Source: Halieaceae bacterium UBA4452
GTDB lineage: Bacteria; Pseudomonadota; Gammaproteobacteria; Pseudomonadales; Halieaceae
Direction: 5' to 3'
DNA length: 16,878 nucleotides
NCBI GenBank assembly: GCA_002389505.1
Contig: DGPA01000008.1
Coordinates: 9,365-26,242, forward strand
In this document: positions 1 to 6,771 of the stretch, piece by piece
Layout: each line of letters starts with the position of its first letter
How positions within the stretch are numbered: position 1 is the first letter of the stretch
The notes under the pieces: model-generated
What the model saw: only the letters and a program-made list of their open reading frames with translations
What the model was told of the DNA's origin: nothing
The model's database searches: none
Translations under genes and position numbers: made by a program

Positions 1-160
1 GGCGTGGTAATCAATAGGTTGGTGAAGTAGCATTTTCTTTTAGCATCTTAAATTTGCGAACGACGAATAGCAAAAATAGATGAACTTTAGCGATGAAACA
101 AGGCATGTATTGCATGGGTACGGTGCATCCCCCCAAAAAACGTCCTAGTCACTGTGCGTA

Positions 161-976
161 TTAACACCATTTCCAGCCCCAGCGATTGAAAAACCGTATT
201 GCACCCATAGTGAACAGCCCTATATGGCGCCAGCCTTTGTCCGCGGCTCCACCACCATCGTGGATGATCTGCATGTGTGGAAGTCGAGCTATTAGGCCTT
301 TGTCTGCCATCCGCATACAAAGATCATAATCCTCCCAATACAAAAAAAAACCGGCATCGAAGCGACCACTATCGATATAAGAGCGACTTTTAACCAGCAT
401 AAAGCACCCAGAGGCGAGAGTGATAGGTTGCATAGCCGGACTATCTGTTAAATCGTGATATTCATAATCGGCTAGCCGCTGACTAAAGTAGCGGGTAAGC
501 CAAGATATTTTGAGTGCTCGGCACAACAGTACCAGTGCTGTTGGGTACCGTTTGGCCAGATAATCCTCGTTGCCGTTTGCATGCAGTCCTTTCGGTGCGG
601 CCAGTACAAGCGTGGGGTTTGCTGAGAACGTGTTTAAACCGACCGCGAGAGCATCGCTGTGTAGCGTGACATCTGGATTCAAAATCAGATGCAAATCCCC
701 CATTTCCTCCACCGGCACTCTGTTATGCCCAGCGCCATATCCCTCATTTGGCACGTTACCCAGCCATCGCCACGCTAAATGGGTATGGTCGAGCTGATGC
801 TCGCATTGGTGCCGAACACGATCGGCATAGGGAAGATGATCCGATTGGTCGATGAGCCAGAGGGTTATTGAACAGTCAATGTCTTTTGTCGCCACGAGCA
901 ATGATTCAAGGGTGTTACTGAGGATGGTCGGCTCGGTATGAAACAGCACCACAGAAATACTCAGTTTAGTTGTCAT
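161..976 (-). CDS. GT2 family glycosyltransferase, rhamnosyltransferase-like
   Basis: This 271-residue cytoplasmic or membrane-associated enzyme probably transfers a sugar (rhamnose-like) from a nucleotide donor onto a growing surface polysaccharide. The start fits the family: a short SISVVLFHTE beta strand opens the GT-A fold. A GYGAGHN motif lies near residues 79-85, and NPDV at 100-103 takes the place of the metal-binding DXD. A conserved ASGCFMLVK stretch (188-196) precedes FFLYWEDYDLCMRM (210-223), the acidic acceptor-side motif typical of WbbL/RfbF-type rhamnosyltransferases, and a later histidine (239) fits the family. No transmembrane segment is obvious. The Shine-Dalgarno sequence is weak. 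The gene is the first of a leftward unit at the window edge, which suggests an O-antigen or exopolysaccharide locus beyond it. Family assignment is secure; the sugar specificity is inferred. Confidence 0.85.
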   Translation of the reverse strand: MTTKLSISVVLFHTEPTILSNTLESLLVATKDIDCSITLWLIDQSDHLPYADRVRHQCEHQLDHTHLAWRWLGNVPNEGYGAGHNRVPVEEMGDLHLILNPDVTLHSDALAVGLNTFSANPTLVLAAPKGLHANGNEDYLAKRYPTALVLLCRALKISWLTRYFSQRLADYEYHDLTDSPAMQPITLASGCFMLVKSRSYIDSGRFDAGFFLYWEDYDLCMRMADKGLIARLPHMQIIHDGGGAADKGWRHIGLFTMGAIRFFNRWGWKWC

Positions 977-1169
977 CAGGGGTCACTTGAGTATCGGTGA
1001 GGCTGTCCGCGCTTTTTCGTACGCCTGGCAGCTTAAGTAAAACCAAAAGCAACGGGCGTAGAGTCATAGTTGGTCGGCTTATTAAGTCTGTTTTTATGGA
1101 TACCCATGTTAGGATTAGAGCCTGTGTATGCATTTGGTATGTCAATCGGGCTAACGGGGGAGAAGTATA

Positions 1170-3653
1170 ATGCGCATTCAAGAGGTACGCACGATAATCC
1201 GGTGGTTTACACTCTTGTTAGCGGCAGCGGTTCTTGCCGCTTGCGGTGGTGGCGGTAGTGATGGCGGGGGCTTTTTGGGGCCTGATGTCCCTGACCCTGA
1301 TCCTGACTCTGAGCAGACTTATGCATTGATAATTGAGTCAACGACCAATCCTGCTGGAGACTCCAGCCTTGAATTCTCCACCATAGAGCCATTGACCGTG
1401 ACCTTACGCCTGACCGACGACGGCACGGGCGTAGCCGGTGAATCTGTGAGTTTGTCATCAACTATTGGCACCGTGTCCCCCAGTAACGGCACTGCACTGA
1501 CAGACAGTGAGGGTCGAGCTGAATTTACCGTCAGCGCTACGGCCGTCACGGGCGCAGGCGTTCTCACGGCTTCTTATGGCTCCGGATCAGCGGAGCTAAC
1601 CGTGGAATTAAACATTGAAGCGGTGGATGCCAGCGTGGTTCCTGCATACACATTGGCGTTGGCTACAGAGACGGCGGCAGGGACGGCGAACTCAGCGTTC
1701 TCATCAAGCGCACCACTCACGGTCAAAGTCACTTTGGGGGGTATATCCAACCCTAATGGCAGACCTATTACCTTGTCCCTCGCGGGAGTCAGTGGTGCTA
1801 TTTCACCCGATAATCAAACGACCCTCACCGACAGTAGTGGCGTAGCTGAGTTTCAGCTGCGCTATGATGGGCAAACGGGAGCGGGGGTCTTGACTGCAAC
1901 CTATGACGGCCCGGTGGGATCGGTCTCCATCGACAGCAATGTGACGGCCATTATCGATCCGTTACGACTGGGTTATATAGACGATGCATCAAGCTTTATT
2001 GACGGCAGTATTCGTGCGCTACCATCGAGTACCGTCGGTTACTTGGGTGCCGTTGAACTACTGATGGTCATCGTTGACGACAATGGTGATCGCACAGATA
2101 CCATGGAAGAAGTGCGGTTCGATAGCGCTTGCCTCTTGAATAATTTTTCATCCCTCGACTCGGGACTCACTACCACAGTCGTGGGGGGCGTGCTCTCGGT
2201 GACTTATACTGCGGGTGAAAACTGTGCTGCCCGCAGCGATACAGTGACAGTGACCTTGGTGCAACCGGGTGTCGCATCACCCCAAACAGCTACCATAGAC
2301 CTAACGGTGGGTGCCGCTCCCGCCGCTGATGAGCGCTTTATCACGTTTGTCTCGGCTAGCCCCGGTAATATAGCGTTGCGGGGGACCGGTGGTGGCACGT
2401 CGCTCGAGGAGCGCGCACTCGTCGCGTTTGAAGTGCGCGATGGCTCTGGCGAGCCTATTTCTGGACAGCGGGTTGATTTTGAGCTGAGCACTACAACTGG
2501 AGGTATTGACCTTGCCGATACTACCGCAACAACAGATTCGTCGGGGCGCGTGAGTGCCGTAGTCCGTGCTGGCACAGTGCCCACCCCGGTTCGAGTTATC
2601 GCGACGACTGAACGGTCTCCGAGTAGTGATCCAGATGATGATCCGTCGAACGATGCGAATGCGCTGTCAGTGGTGTCAGACGCCCTCAGTATCTCCGCGG
2701 GGATTCCCAGTCAGGGGCGCTTCTCTGTTGCTGCTGACGTACTCAATCCCCCCAGTGCTGCAGTTGTCAATGACATCGAGGTGGTGTTAACCGCCCTTGT
2801 ATTTGACCGTTTTGGTAATCCAGTACCCGACGGTACGGTCGTCAATTTCACTAGCGAGTGTGGCGGTGTCGGCAATGACGGCCCGTCAGGTGCTTGTCAA
2901 ACACAAACAGGACGATGCACGGCGACTTGGTTTAGTCAACCGGCGGCTTCCAGTAGCTGTTCCCAGAATCGGGTGGGTATATTGGCATATGTCATTGGCG
3001 AAGAAACTTTTCTAGATGCAGATGGCGATGGTTACTACGATCTTGGCGAGTCATTTGAGGCCAATACAGAAGCGTATCGCGATGACAATGAGAGTGGGAC
3101 GTTTGATGTTGGAGAGTTCTTCCTTGACGTTGATGCTGGAGACGGTGCCTTGAATGGTACTTGGGACAGTCAAACACCAGCATCTGGCGAGCTATTTAAT
3201 GGGTTGGCATGTCAGGCTGACAGTAGCGACTGTTCTTCGGCGTTGGTCACGGTGTATGACCAAGTAGAGTTGGTAGCCGGACCTGATGACGCCGCCGCTT
3301 TACGCACCCGTCTACGAGACAGTACGGGGACCTTGGTGGATCCGGCTGTTGATGCAATTGTCCAAGGCAGCTACACGCTCGAGATCGAGGATGCGAACGG
3401 TAATATGCCTCCCTTGGGGACTCTTTTGAGTGCTTCGGGTGAGGGGGAGTGTGAAGTGGTGAGTCCGGAGGTGTCGGTTCCGAATACGTCTGTGGCTACT
3501 TTTTACACCTTTGGTATTACCGTGCGGACGGAGGCTAATCAGCCTGATACCGATGATCGAATACAGATTACTTATTCAATCCCTGGTAGCAGTAGCAATG
3601 AAGTGGTATTGATTTACGACTGCCTTCCGCCCGAGCCGGAACCGGAGCCATAA
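1170..3653 (+). CDS. large Ig-like-domain surface lipoprotein with EF-hand loops
   Basis: This is an 827-residue exported protein. Residues 1-25 form a lipoprotein signal with a lipobox ending LAAC (lipidated Cys25), followed by a Gly/Ser/Asp/Pro-rich tether (26-48). The rest reads as about six beta-rich Ig-like (Big_1/invasin-type) modules at roughly 50-150, 158-262, 264-382, 388-510, 517-700 and 705-818. Hallmarks are repeated TLTDSSGVAEF-like and GAGVLTATY-like strands and DRFGNPVPDGTVVNF (546-560). Two canonical EF-hand loops (616-627 and 638-649) sit inside the fifth module. Ten cysteines after the lipobox (321, 352, 564, 576, 583, 597, 681, 688, 761, 818) could form disulfides. The tail is PEPEPEP. 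The start is supported by a strong GGGGGAG eight bases upstream. Adhesion or a cell-surface structural role is inferred from architecture only. No enzymatic domain was recognised. Confidence 0.88.
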   Translation: MRIQEVRTIIRWFTLLLAAAVLAACGGGGSDGGGFLGPDVPDPDPDSEQTYALIIESTTNPAGDSSLEFSTIEPLTVTLRLTDDGTGVAGESVSLSSTIGTVSPSNGTALTDSEGRAEFTVSATAVTGAGVLTASYGSGSAELTVELNIEAVDASVVPAYTLALATETAAGTANSAFSSSAPLTVKVTLGGISNPNGRPITLSLAGVSGAISPDNQTTLTDSSGVAEFQLRYDGQTGAGVLTATYDGPVGSVSIDSNVTAIIDPLRLGYIDDASSFIDGSIRALPSSTVGYLGAVELLMVIVDDNGDRTDTMEEVRFDSACLLNNFSSLDSGLTTTVVGGVLSVTYTAGENCAARSDTVTVTLVQPGVASPQTATIDLTVGAAPAADERFITFVSASPGNIALRGTGGGTSLEERALVAFEVRDGSGEPISGQRVDFELSTTTGGIDLADTTATTDSSGRVSAVVRAGTVPTPVRVIATTERSPSSDPDDDPSNDANALSVVSDALSISAGIPSQGRFSVAADVLNPPSAAVVNDIEVVLTALVFDRFGNPVPDGTVVNFTSECGGVGNDGPSGACQTQTGRCTATWFSQPAASSSCSQNRVGILAYVIGEETFLDADGDGYYDLGESFEANTEAYRDDNESGTFDVGEFFLDVDAGDGALNGTWDSQTPASGELFNGLACQADSSDCSSALVTVYDQVELVAGPDDAAALRTRLRDSTGTLVDPAVDAIVQGSYTLEIEDANGNMPPLGTLLSASGEGECEVVSPEVSVPNTSVATFYTFGITVRTEANQPDTDDRIQITYSIPGSSSNEVVLIYDCLPPEPEPEP
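3015..3116 (+). other. paired EF-hand-like calcium-binding loops inside the Ig-like lipoprotein
   Basis: Residues 616-627 read DADGDGYYDLGE and residues 638-649 read DDNESGTFDVGE. Both match the 12-position EF-hand loop, with acidic or oxygen ligands at positions 1, 3, 5 and 9, Gly at 6 and Glu at 12. Only ten residues separate them. A degenerate third candidate (DVDAGDG, 653-659) follows. Calcium binding is inferred from the motif; flanking helices are not evident, so the loops are closer to dockerin or thrombospondin-type calcium loops than to a full helix-loop-helix. Confidence 0.6.
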
Positions 3654-3680
3654 GCCGATTATCGATTCAGGCGATCAAAG

Positions 3681-4463
3681 ATGAGTGAAGTTGAGGGCTT
3701 TTTCAGGGCTGAGTACCGCCGTTATTACCTGTTGAATCAACTAGGAATCAGCCCCCTAGTCAGTGTCGGCGATGGGGCGGGCGCCAAACCGGCAGTGCGC
3801 GTGTATCAAGCGCCAATCGTACCTACGGCCCCTGAGAGCAACGCTCTGACTGAAACAAGGGGCGGCTCTGATCGGTCCAATGACCCTAACGCCAGCCCCG
3901 AGTTTGCCGGATTGCGGGCCAGCTTGCACCGGGGCAGTGTCCGACCCGACAGCTCGCCAGCTAAGCGCGCAGATCTACCGCCGACTGCTGCGGTAGCAGA
4001 GGCCCACCCCGCGACAGACGGGTCAGCCGGCGCTACGCTTGATGCCCCAGTCAGCTTTCAGTTACTCATTGCCTCTACCGGTCGTTGGCTGTGGGTTGAG
4101 GCTCTCGCTGAAGGACTGGTGCGTCAAGAACAGCTGCAGCTTATTCAGGCCATGGGCCGGGTTCTCGATGGCCCAGGGGTGTCCATTCAGCACTTACAGT
4201 TTGACTGGCCCATGGTCAATCATCCCCATTTGCCCAAGGATATCAACGCGGCCCGTCAAAGCGTGGCTGGGCAGTTACAGCGGTTAGCCAAAGATGCATC
4301 GGCGACCGGCATTATCCTGCTGGGGACCGCCACTCTACCTTTCGTCAGTGAGGCATTGAATTTGCTTCGCCTGGCGGTGCCCGGGACCGTCGACATGCTC
4401 GCTAAGCCAGAGATGAAGCGGCAAACCTGGTCAGTGCTTAAACCCCATGTCAGCGCTCGTTGA
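3681..4463 (+). CDS. HolD-like protein (probable DNA polymerase III psi subunit), long form
   Basis: This 260-residue soluble protein has no signal or membrane segment. Three features point to psi, the clamp-loader subunit that binds chi (HolC) and links it to gamma/tau. First, the N-terminal segment YRRYYLLNQLGISPLVSV (12-29) resembles the chi-binding N-terminus of E. coli HolD (RDWQLQQLGITQW). Second, the C-terminal part (123-256) follows the HolD pattern of a hydrophobic strand, a helix, a W-P segment near 175-178, and a final AKPEMKRQTWSVL (241-253) like HolD's NPTARAALW. Third, it overlaps rimI, as holD does in E. coli. A Pro/Ala/Ser-rich, probably disordered linker of about 75 residues (45-122) makes it almost twice E. 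coli length (137 residues). The start has only a weak Shine-Dalgarno sequence and lies 27 bases after the lipoprotein stop. The identity is inferred from remembered sequences and synteny, not from a search. Confidence 0.65.
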   Translation: MSEVEGFFRAEYRRYYLLNQLGISPLVSVGDGAGAKPAVRVYQAPIVPTAPESNALTETRGGSDRSNDPNASPEFAGLRASLHRGSVRPDSSPAKRADLPPTAAVAEAHPATDGSAGATLDAPVSFQLLIASTGRWLWVEALAEGLVRQEQLQLIQAMGRVLDGPGVSIQHLQFDWPMVNHPHLPKDINAARQSVAGQLQRLAKDASATGIILLGTATLPFVSEALNLLRLAVPGTVDMLAKPEMKRQTWSVLKPHVSAR

Positions 4464-4917
4464 GCGCATTCAACGACTAAGCGCTGCCCCTTCGGCCGCT
4501 GAGCTGGCGCCACTGTATGCCGAGCCCGGGGTGGCCAAGCCATCAGCATGGCTTGCCCAACACCACCAGCCGACCCGCCGTGCTTGGGCCTCTCACCAAC
4601 ACCAGACACTCATCGCTATCGCTTGGTTTTCAGTGGTCGTTGATGAAGCGGAATTATTGGATATTCGCGTGGCATCGGCGTTTCGCGGGGCGGGCGTCGG
4701 TACCCGCTTATTGTCAGCGGCCTTGGCGGAATTGCGGCTGACAGACGCGGTGAGCTGCCACTTAGAGGTCAGAGCGAGTAACGGTAGCGCGCGTCGTCTC
4801 TATGAAAGACTCGGCTTTGTTGCAGGGGGGCGCAGGGCGGATTATTACCCTAGCCCTGCGGGCCGTGAAGATGCCATTCTAATGACGTTAGTCATGCAAC
4901 CTACGGAGCTGCCATGA
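4447..4917 (+). CDS. rimI: RimI, ribosomal protein S18 alanine N-acetyltransferase (GNAT family)
   Basis: This 156-residue cytoplasmic GNAT enzyme is expected to acetylate the N-terminal alanine of ribosomal protein S18 using acetyl-CoA. The acetyl-CoA pyrophosphate loop is RGAGVGT (80-86). LDIRVASAFRG (71-81) is the preceding strand. LEVRASNGSARRLYERLGF (106-124) holds the general-base glutamate (Glu107), the conserved Asn112 and Tyr119. YYPSPAGREDAILM (133-146) matches the RimI C-terminal signature. The first 17 bases overlap the end of the holD-like gene in another frame, and the stop overlaps the next gene's ATG, which suggests translational coupling. The N-terminal ~50 residues are more divergent than in E. 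coli RimI. Family assignment is firm; RimI rather than another GNAT rests on the signature and the neighbour. Confidence 0.88.
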   Translation: MSALVERIQRLSAAPSAAELAPLYAEPGVAKPSAWLAQHHQPTRRAWASHQHQTLIAIAWFSVVVDEAELLDIRVASAFRGAGVGTRLLSAALAELRLTDAVSCHLEVRASNGSARRLYERLGFVAGGRRADYYPSPAGREDAILMTLVMQPTELP

Positions 4918-5336
4918 ACGTGCTCGAAACCGACTACTGGTGTTTGCTACTGCCCCAAGAATGGTCGGCCGAGCAAGAAGATGAAGTGGTCACTATTGTT
5001 GACAGCGATGACGTCGGCGAGCTGTCGCTGACAACCCTGTGTAAACAAACAGGGCCTATTGAGGATGATGAGCTACTCGCTATGGCCCGTCAGGAATCCC
5101 CGGAAATTAGCGACTGGAAGCCGGTGACTGTCGGTGCCTTTACCGGGGTGCAAGGTCGTTTTACTGAAGAGGGCGCGTACGTTCGAGAGTGGCTGGTGGC
5201 GGCTCAAAACGTACTCGTTGTCATGACCTATTTTTGCGATGAGGAAAATGCCGAAATGGATGACGCCGCCGTCGATGAGATACTCAATACCCTAGTCGTC
5301 GGTGATGGCGGCGCACCTGCCCCGGGTGAGCAATAA
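4914..5336 (+). CDS. small acidic conserved-type hypothetical protein coupled to rimI
   Basis: I do not recognise this 140-residue protein. It starts on an ATGA overlap with the rimI stop, so it is almost certainly translated from the same mRNA. It has no signal peptide, membrane segment or cysteine cluster. It is strongly acidic. The predicted pattern is mixed alpha/beta: strands around VVTIVDSDDVGELSLTTL (25-42) and VREWLVAAQNVLVVMTYFC (89-107), and a C-terminal helix around 112-127. The shape, with an amphipathic sheet, an EWLVA-type strand and a VMTYFCDEEN turn, recalls small immunity or DUF-type cytosolic proteins, but that is not evidence of function. It is the last gene of the rightward unit and is convergent with rsxE. 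Confidence 0.75.
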   Translation: MNVLETDYWCLLLPQEWSAEQEDEVVTIVDSDDVGELSLTTLCKQTGPIEDDELLAMARQESPEISDWKPVTVGAFTGVQGRFTEEGAYVREWLVAAQNVLVVMTYFCDEENAEMDDAAVDEILNTLVVGDGGAPAPGEQ

Positions 5337-5359
5337 TGAGTGGGAGGTAACCCCCGCAT

Positions 5360-5381
5360 GCAGGGTCGGCAGCGACTCTGC
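5360..5381. terminator. hairpin between convergent genes, possible bidirectional terminator
   Basis: An 8-bp inverted repeat, GCAGGGTC (5360-5367) and GACTCTGC (5374-5381), can fold with one G-U pair around a six-base loop. It sits in the 44-base gap between two convergent stop codons, and its last base is part of the rsxE stop. No T-run follows on either strand, so it is not a classic intrinsic terminator. Its position is the main argument for a role in 3'-end formation. Confidence 0.4.
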
Positions 5382-6094
5382 TAGGAAATCTTACCCGTCA
5401 CTCGCACGCGTTTGGCGCCAACGACAATCTCGGCAGCGTTTTGAGCCGCGAGCCGCTTGGCTCGGGCGTCGATTTGATTTTTTACCGCAATGAGCAAACC
5501 CGCCACAATGAAGGCGCCAGGCGGCAGGATAGCCAGCAAAAACGACTGATAGTCATCAATCAACGTGATCTGCCATGCCCGTGCGCTTTCGCCAAACAAC
5601 AGATGCATGTTGGCGAATAGACCGCCGGTGCCCAACAGCTCGCGTATAGCCCCCAAGACGACCAACACAGCGCCGAAACCCACCGCCATAATGAAGCCAT
5701 CGTAGGCAGAGGGTAGCAGTGGATTTTTCGATGCAAATGCATCAGCCCGACCCAAAATGACGCAGTTTGTTGTAATGAGTGGCAGGAAAATACCCAAGAT
5801 TTGATAGAGCTCATAGGTATAGGCCTGCATCAGCAGTTCAATGGCAGTCACCGCTGCCGCAATAATCATGACAAACGCCGGGAGTCGAACGGTGTCGGAG
5901 ACCACGTTACGGATGAGTGCGACCGAGATATTGGAGGTGATCAACACGAACATGGTCGCCGCCGCAAGCCCCAGGGAATTGACCACCGACGCCGATACCG
6001 CCAACAGAGGGCACAGGCCCAGCAACTGCACCAGGGCGGGGTTGTTTTTCCACAGGCCATTGTGGGTCAGTGTTTGGTAGGAGACATCGGTCAT
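5381..6094 (-). CDS. rsxE: RsxE/RnfE, electron transport complex membrane subunit E
   Basis: This 237-residue integral membrane subunit has about six transmembrane helices. It pairs with RsxA in an inverted arrangement within the Rnf complex. The family signatures LLGLCPLLAV (24-33) and LPLITTNCVILGRA (104-117) place Cys28 and Cys111 where the NqrD/NqrE-RnfA/RnfE pair binds its intramembrane iron-sulfur cluster. The GTGGLFAN segment (155-162) is typical of RsxE. Length is close to E. coli RsxE (231). The start overlaps the rsxG stop by ATGA. It is the last gene of the operon; nth, which often follows in other gammaproteobacteria, is absent here and the next gene is convergent. The C-terminal ~30 residues are basic and probably cytoplasmic. 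Confidence 0.95.
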   Translation of the reverse strand: MTDVSYQTLTHNGLWKNNPALVQLLGLCPLLAVSASVVNSLGLAAATMFVLITSNISVALIRNVVSDTVRLPAFVMIIAAAVTAIELLMQAYTYELYQILGIFLPLITTNCVILGRADAFASKNPLLPSAYDGFIMAVGFGAVLVVLGAIRELLGTGGLFANMHLLFGESARAWQITLIDDYQSFLLAILPPGAFIVAGLLIAVKNQIDARAKRLAAQNAAEIVVGAKRVRVTGKIS

Positions 6095-6771
6095 GTGGCA
6101 TTCTCCGCAGCTGTCGATACCACCACTGGCGGGGTATCGTCCACGTGGGCGCTCGAGGAAAAGAGCTGCTCTTCGTTGACTGCCACGTAGTCTAACACCT
6201 TGCGAGTGGCAATAATGACTGCTCGCGGGGTAATGGTGGCACCGGTAAATTGATCGAAGTCACCGCCGTTTTTACGGACTGTCCATTGCTTAGGCTGAGG
6301 ATTATCCAGGGAACGGCCGTTAAAGCTCAGGACCCAATCCGATTTATTGGCGTCTACCGCATCACCCAAGCCCGGTGTCTCACGGTGCGCCACCACGCGA
6401 ACACCGGCGATACGTCCATCACGGCGGACACCGACCAACAGCCGGATATCCCCTGAGTAACCGTCCCGGGCGGTTGCCGGTAAAATGACACCGACGACCT
6501 TGCCATCTTTGCGCGCACGGTAAGCCAAGCGATCCTCGCGCCCCTCTAGTAAGGATTGGTCGGCGGGTATAATGAATTGATCGTCAATTAAGCTGTTGTC
6601 ATGGCTAGACGCAGGAAATATTTGCAACAGCTGCTTGGCTTCCGCTTCGCGCTGGGCTTGGGTTATATCGTCTTTAGTCACCAGAAAGGTCCAAGCAATA
6701 AGTGCCGTCGTCATGGCCGCGAACAGCCCTAACAACAGGCCACTTCGCGAGATAGCCACCATCGTTTTCAT
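6091..6771 (-). CDS. rsxG: RsxG/RnfG, FMN-binding electron transport subunit G
   Basis: This 226-residue subunit has one N-terminal membrane anchor (about 10-31) and a periplasmic FMN-binding domain. The flavinylation motif Dxx[ST]GA[ST] is present as DQFTGAT (173-179), so FMN should be attached by a phosphoester bond to Thr179. This needs an ApbE-type flavin transferase, not encoded in the window. ETPGLGDAVD (131-140) is the other conserved block. The protein passes electrons within the Rnf complex, most likely between the membrane subunits and RsxD. The gene begins on an ATGA overlap with the rsxD stop and ends on one with rsxE. A Pro/Val/Ala-rich tail of about 20 residues makes it slightly longer than E. 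coli RsxG (206). Confidence 0.95.
   Translation of the reverse strand: MKTMVAISRSGLLLGLFAAMTTALIAWTFLVTKDDITQAQREAEAKQLLQIFPASSHDNSLIDDQFIIPADQSLLEGREDRLAYRARKDGKVVGVILPATARDGYSGDIRLLVGVRRDGRIAGVRVVAHRETPGLGDAVDANKSDWVLSFNGRSLDNPQPKQWTVRKNGGDFDQFTGATITPRAVIIATRKVLDYVAVNEEQLFSSSAHVDDTPPVVVSTAAENAT

Noticed and set aside
1130..1145. TTGACA on the minus strand (from 1145) as the -35 of a glycosyltransferase promoter
   Set aside because: No acceptable -10 occurs at 16-18 bases; the nearest (TCTAAT) is 20 bases away.
2204..2584. 126-codon antisense frame inside the Ig-like lipoprotein
   Set aside because: Ser/Thr/Pro/Arg-rich composition mirrors the sense strand, with no start signal or motif.
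5801..6190. 129-codon plus-strand frame across the rsxE/rsxG junction
   Set aside because: It is opposite two certain genes. The His/Arg/Gly-rich translation looks like shadow sequence.
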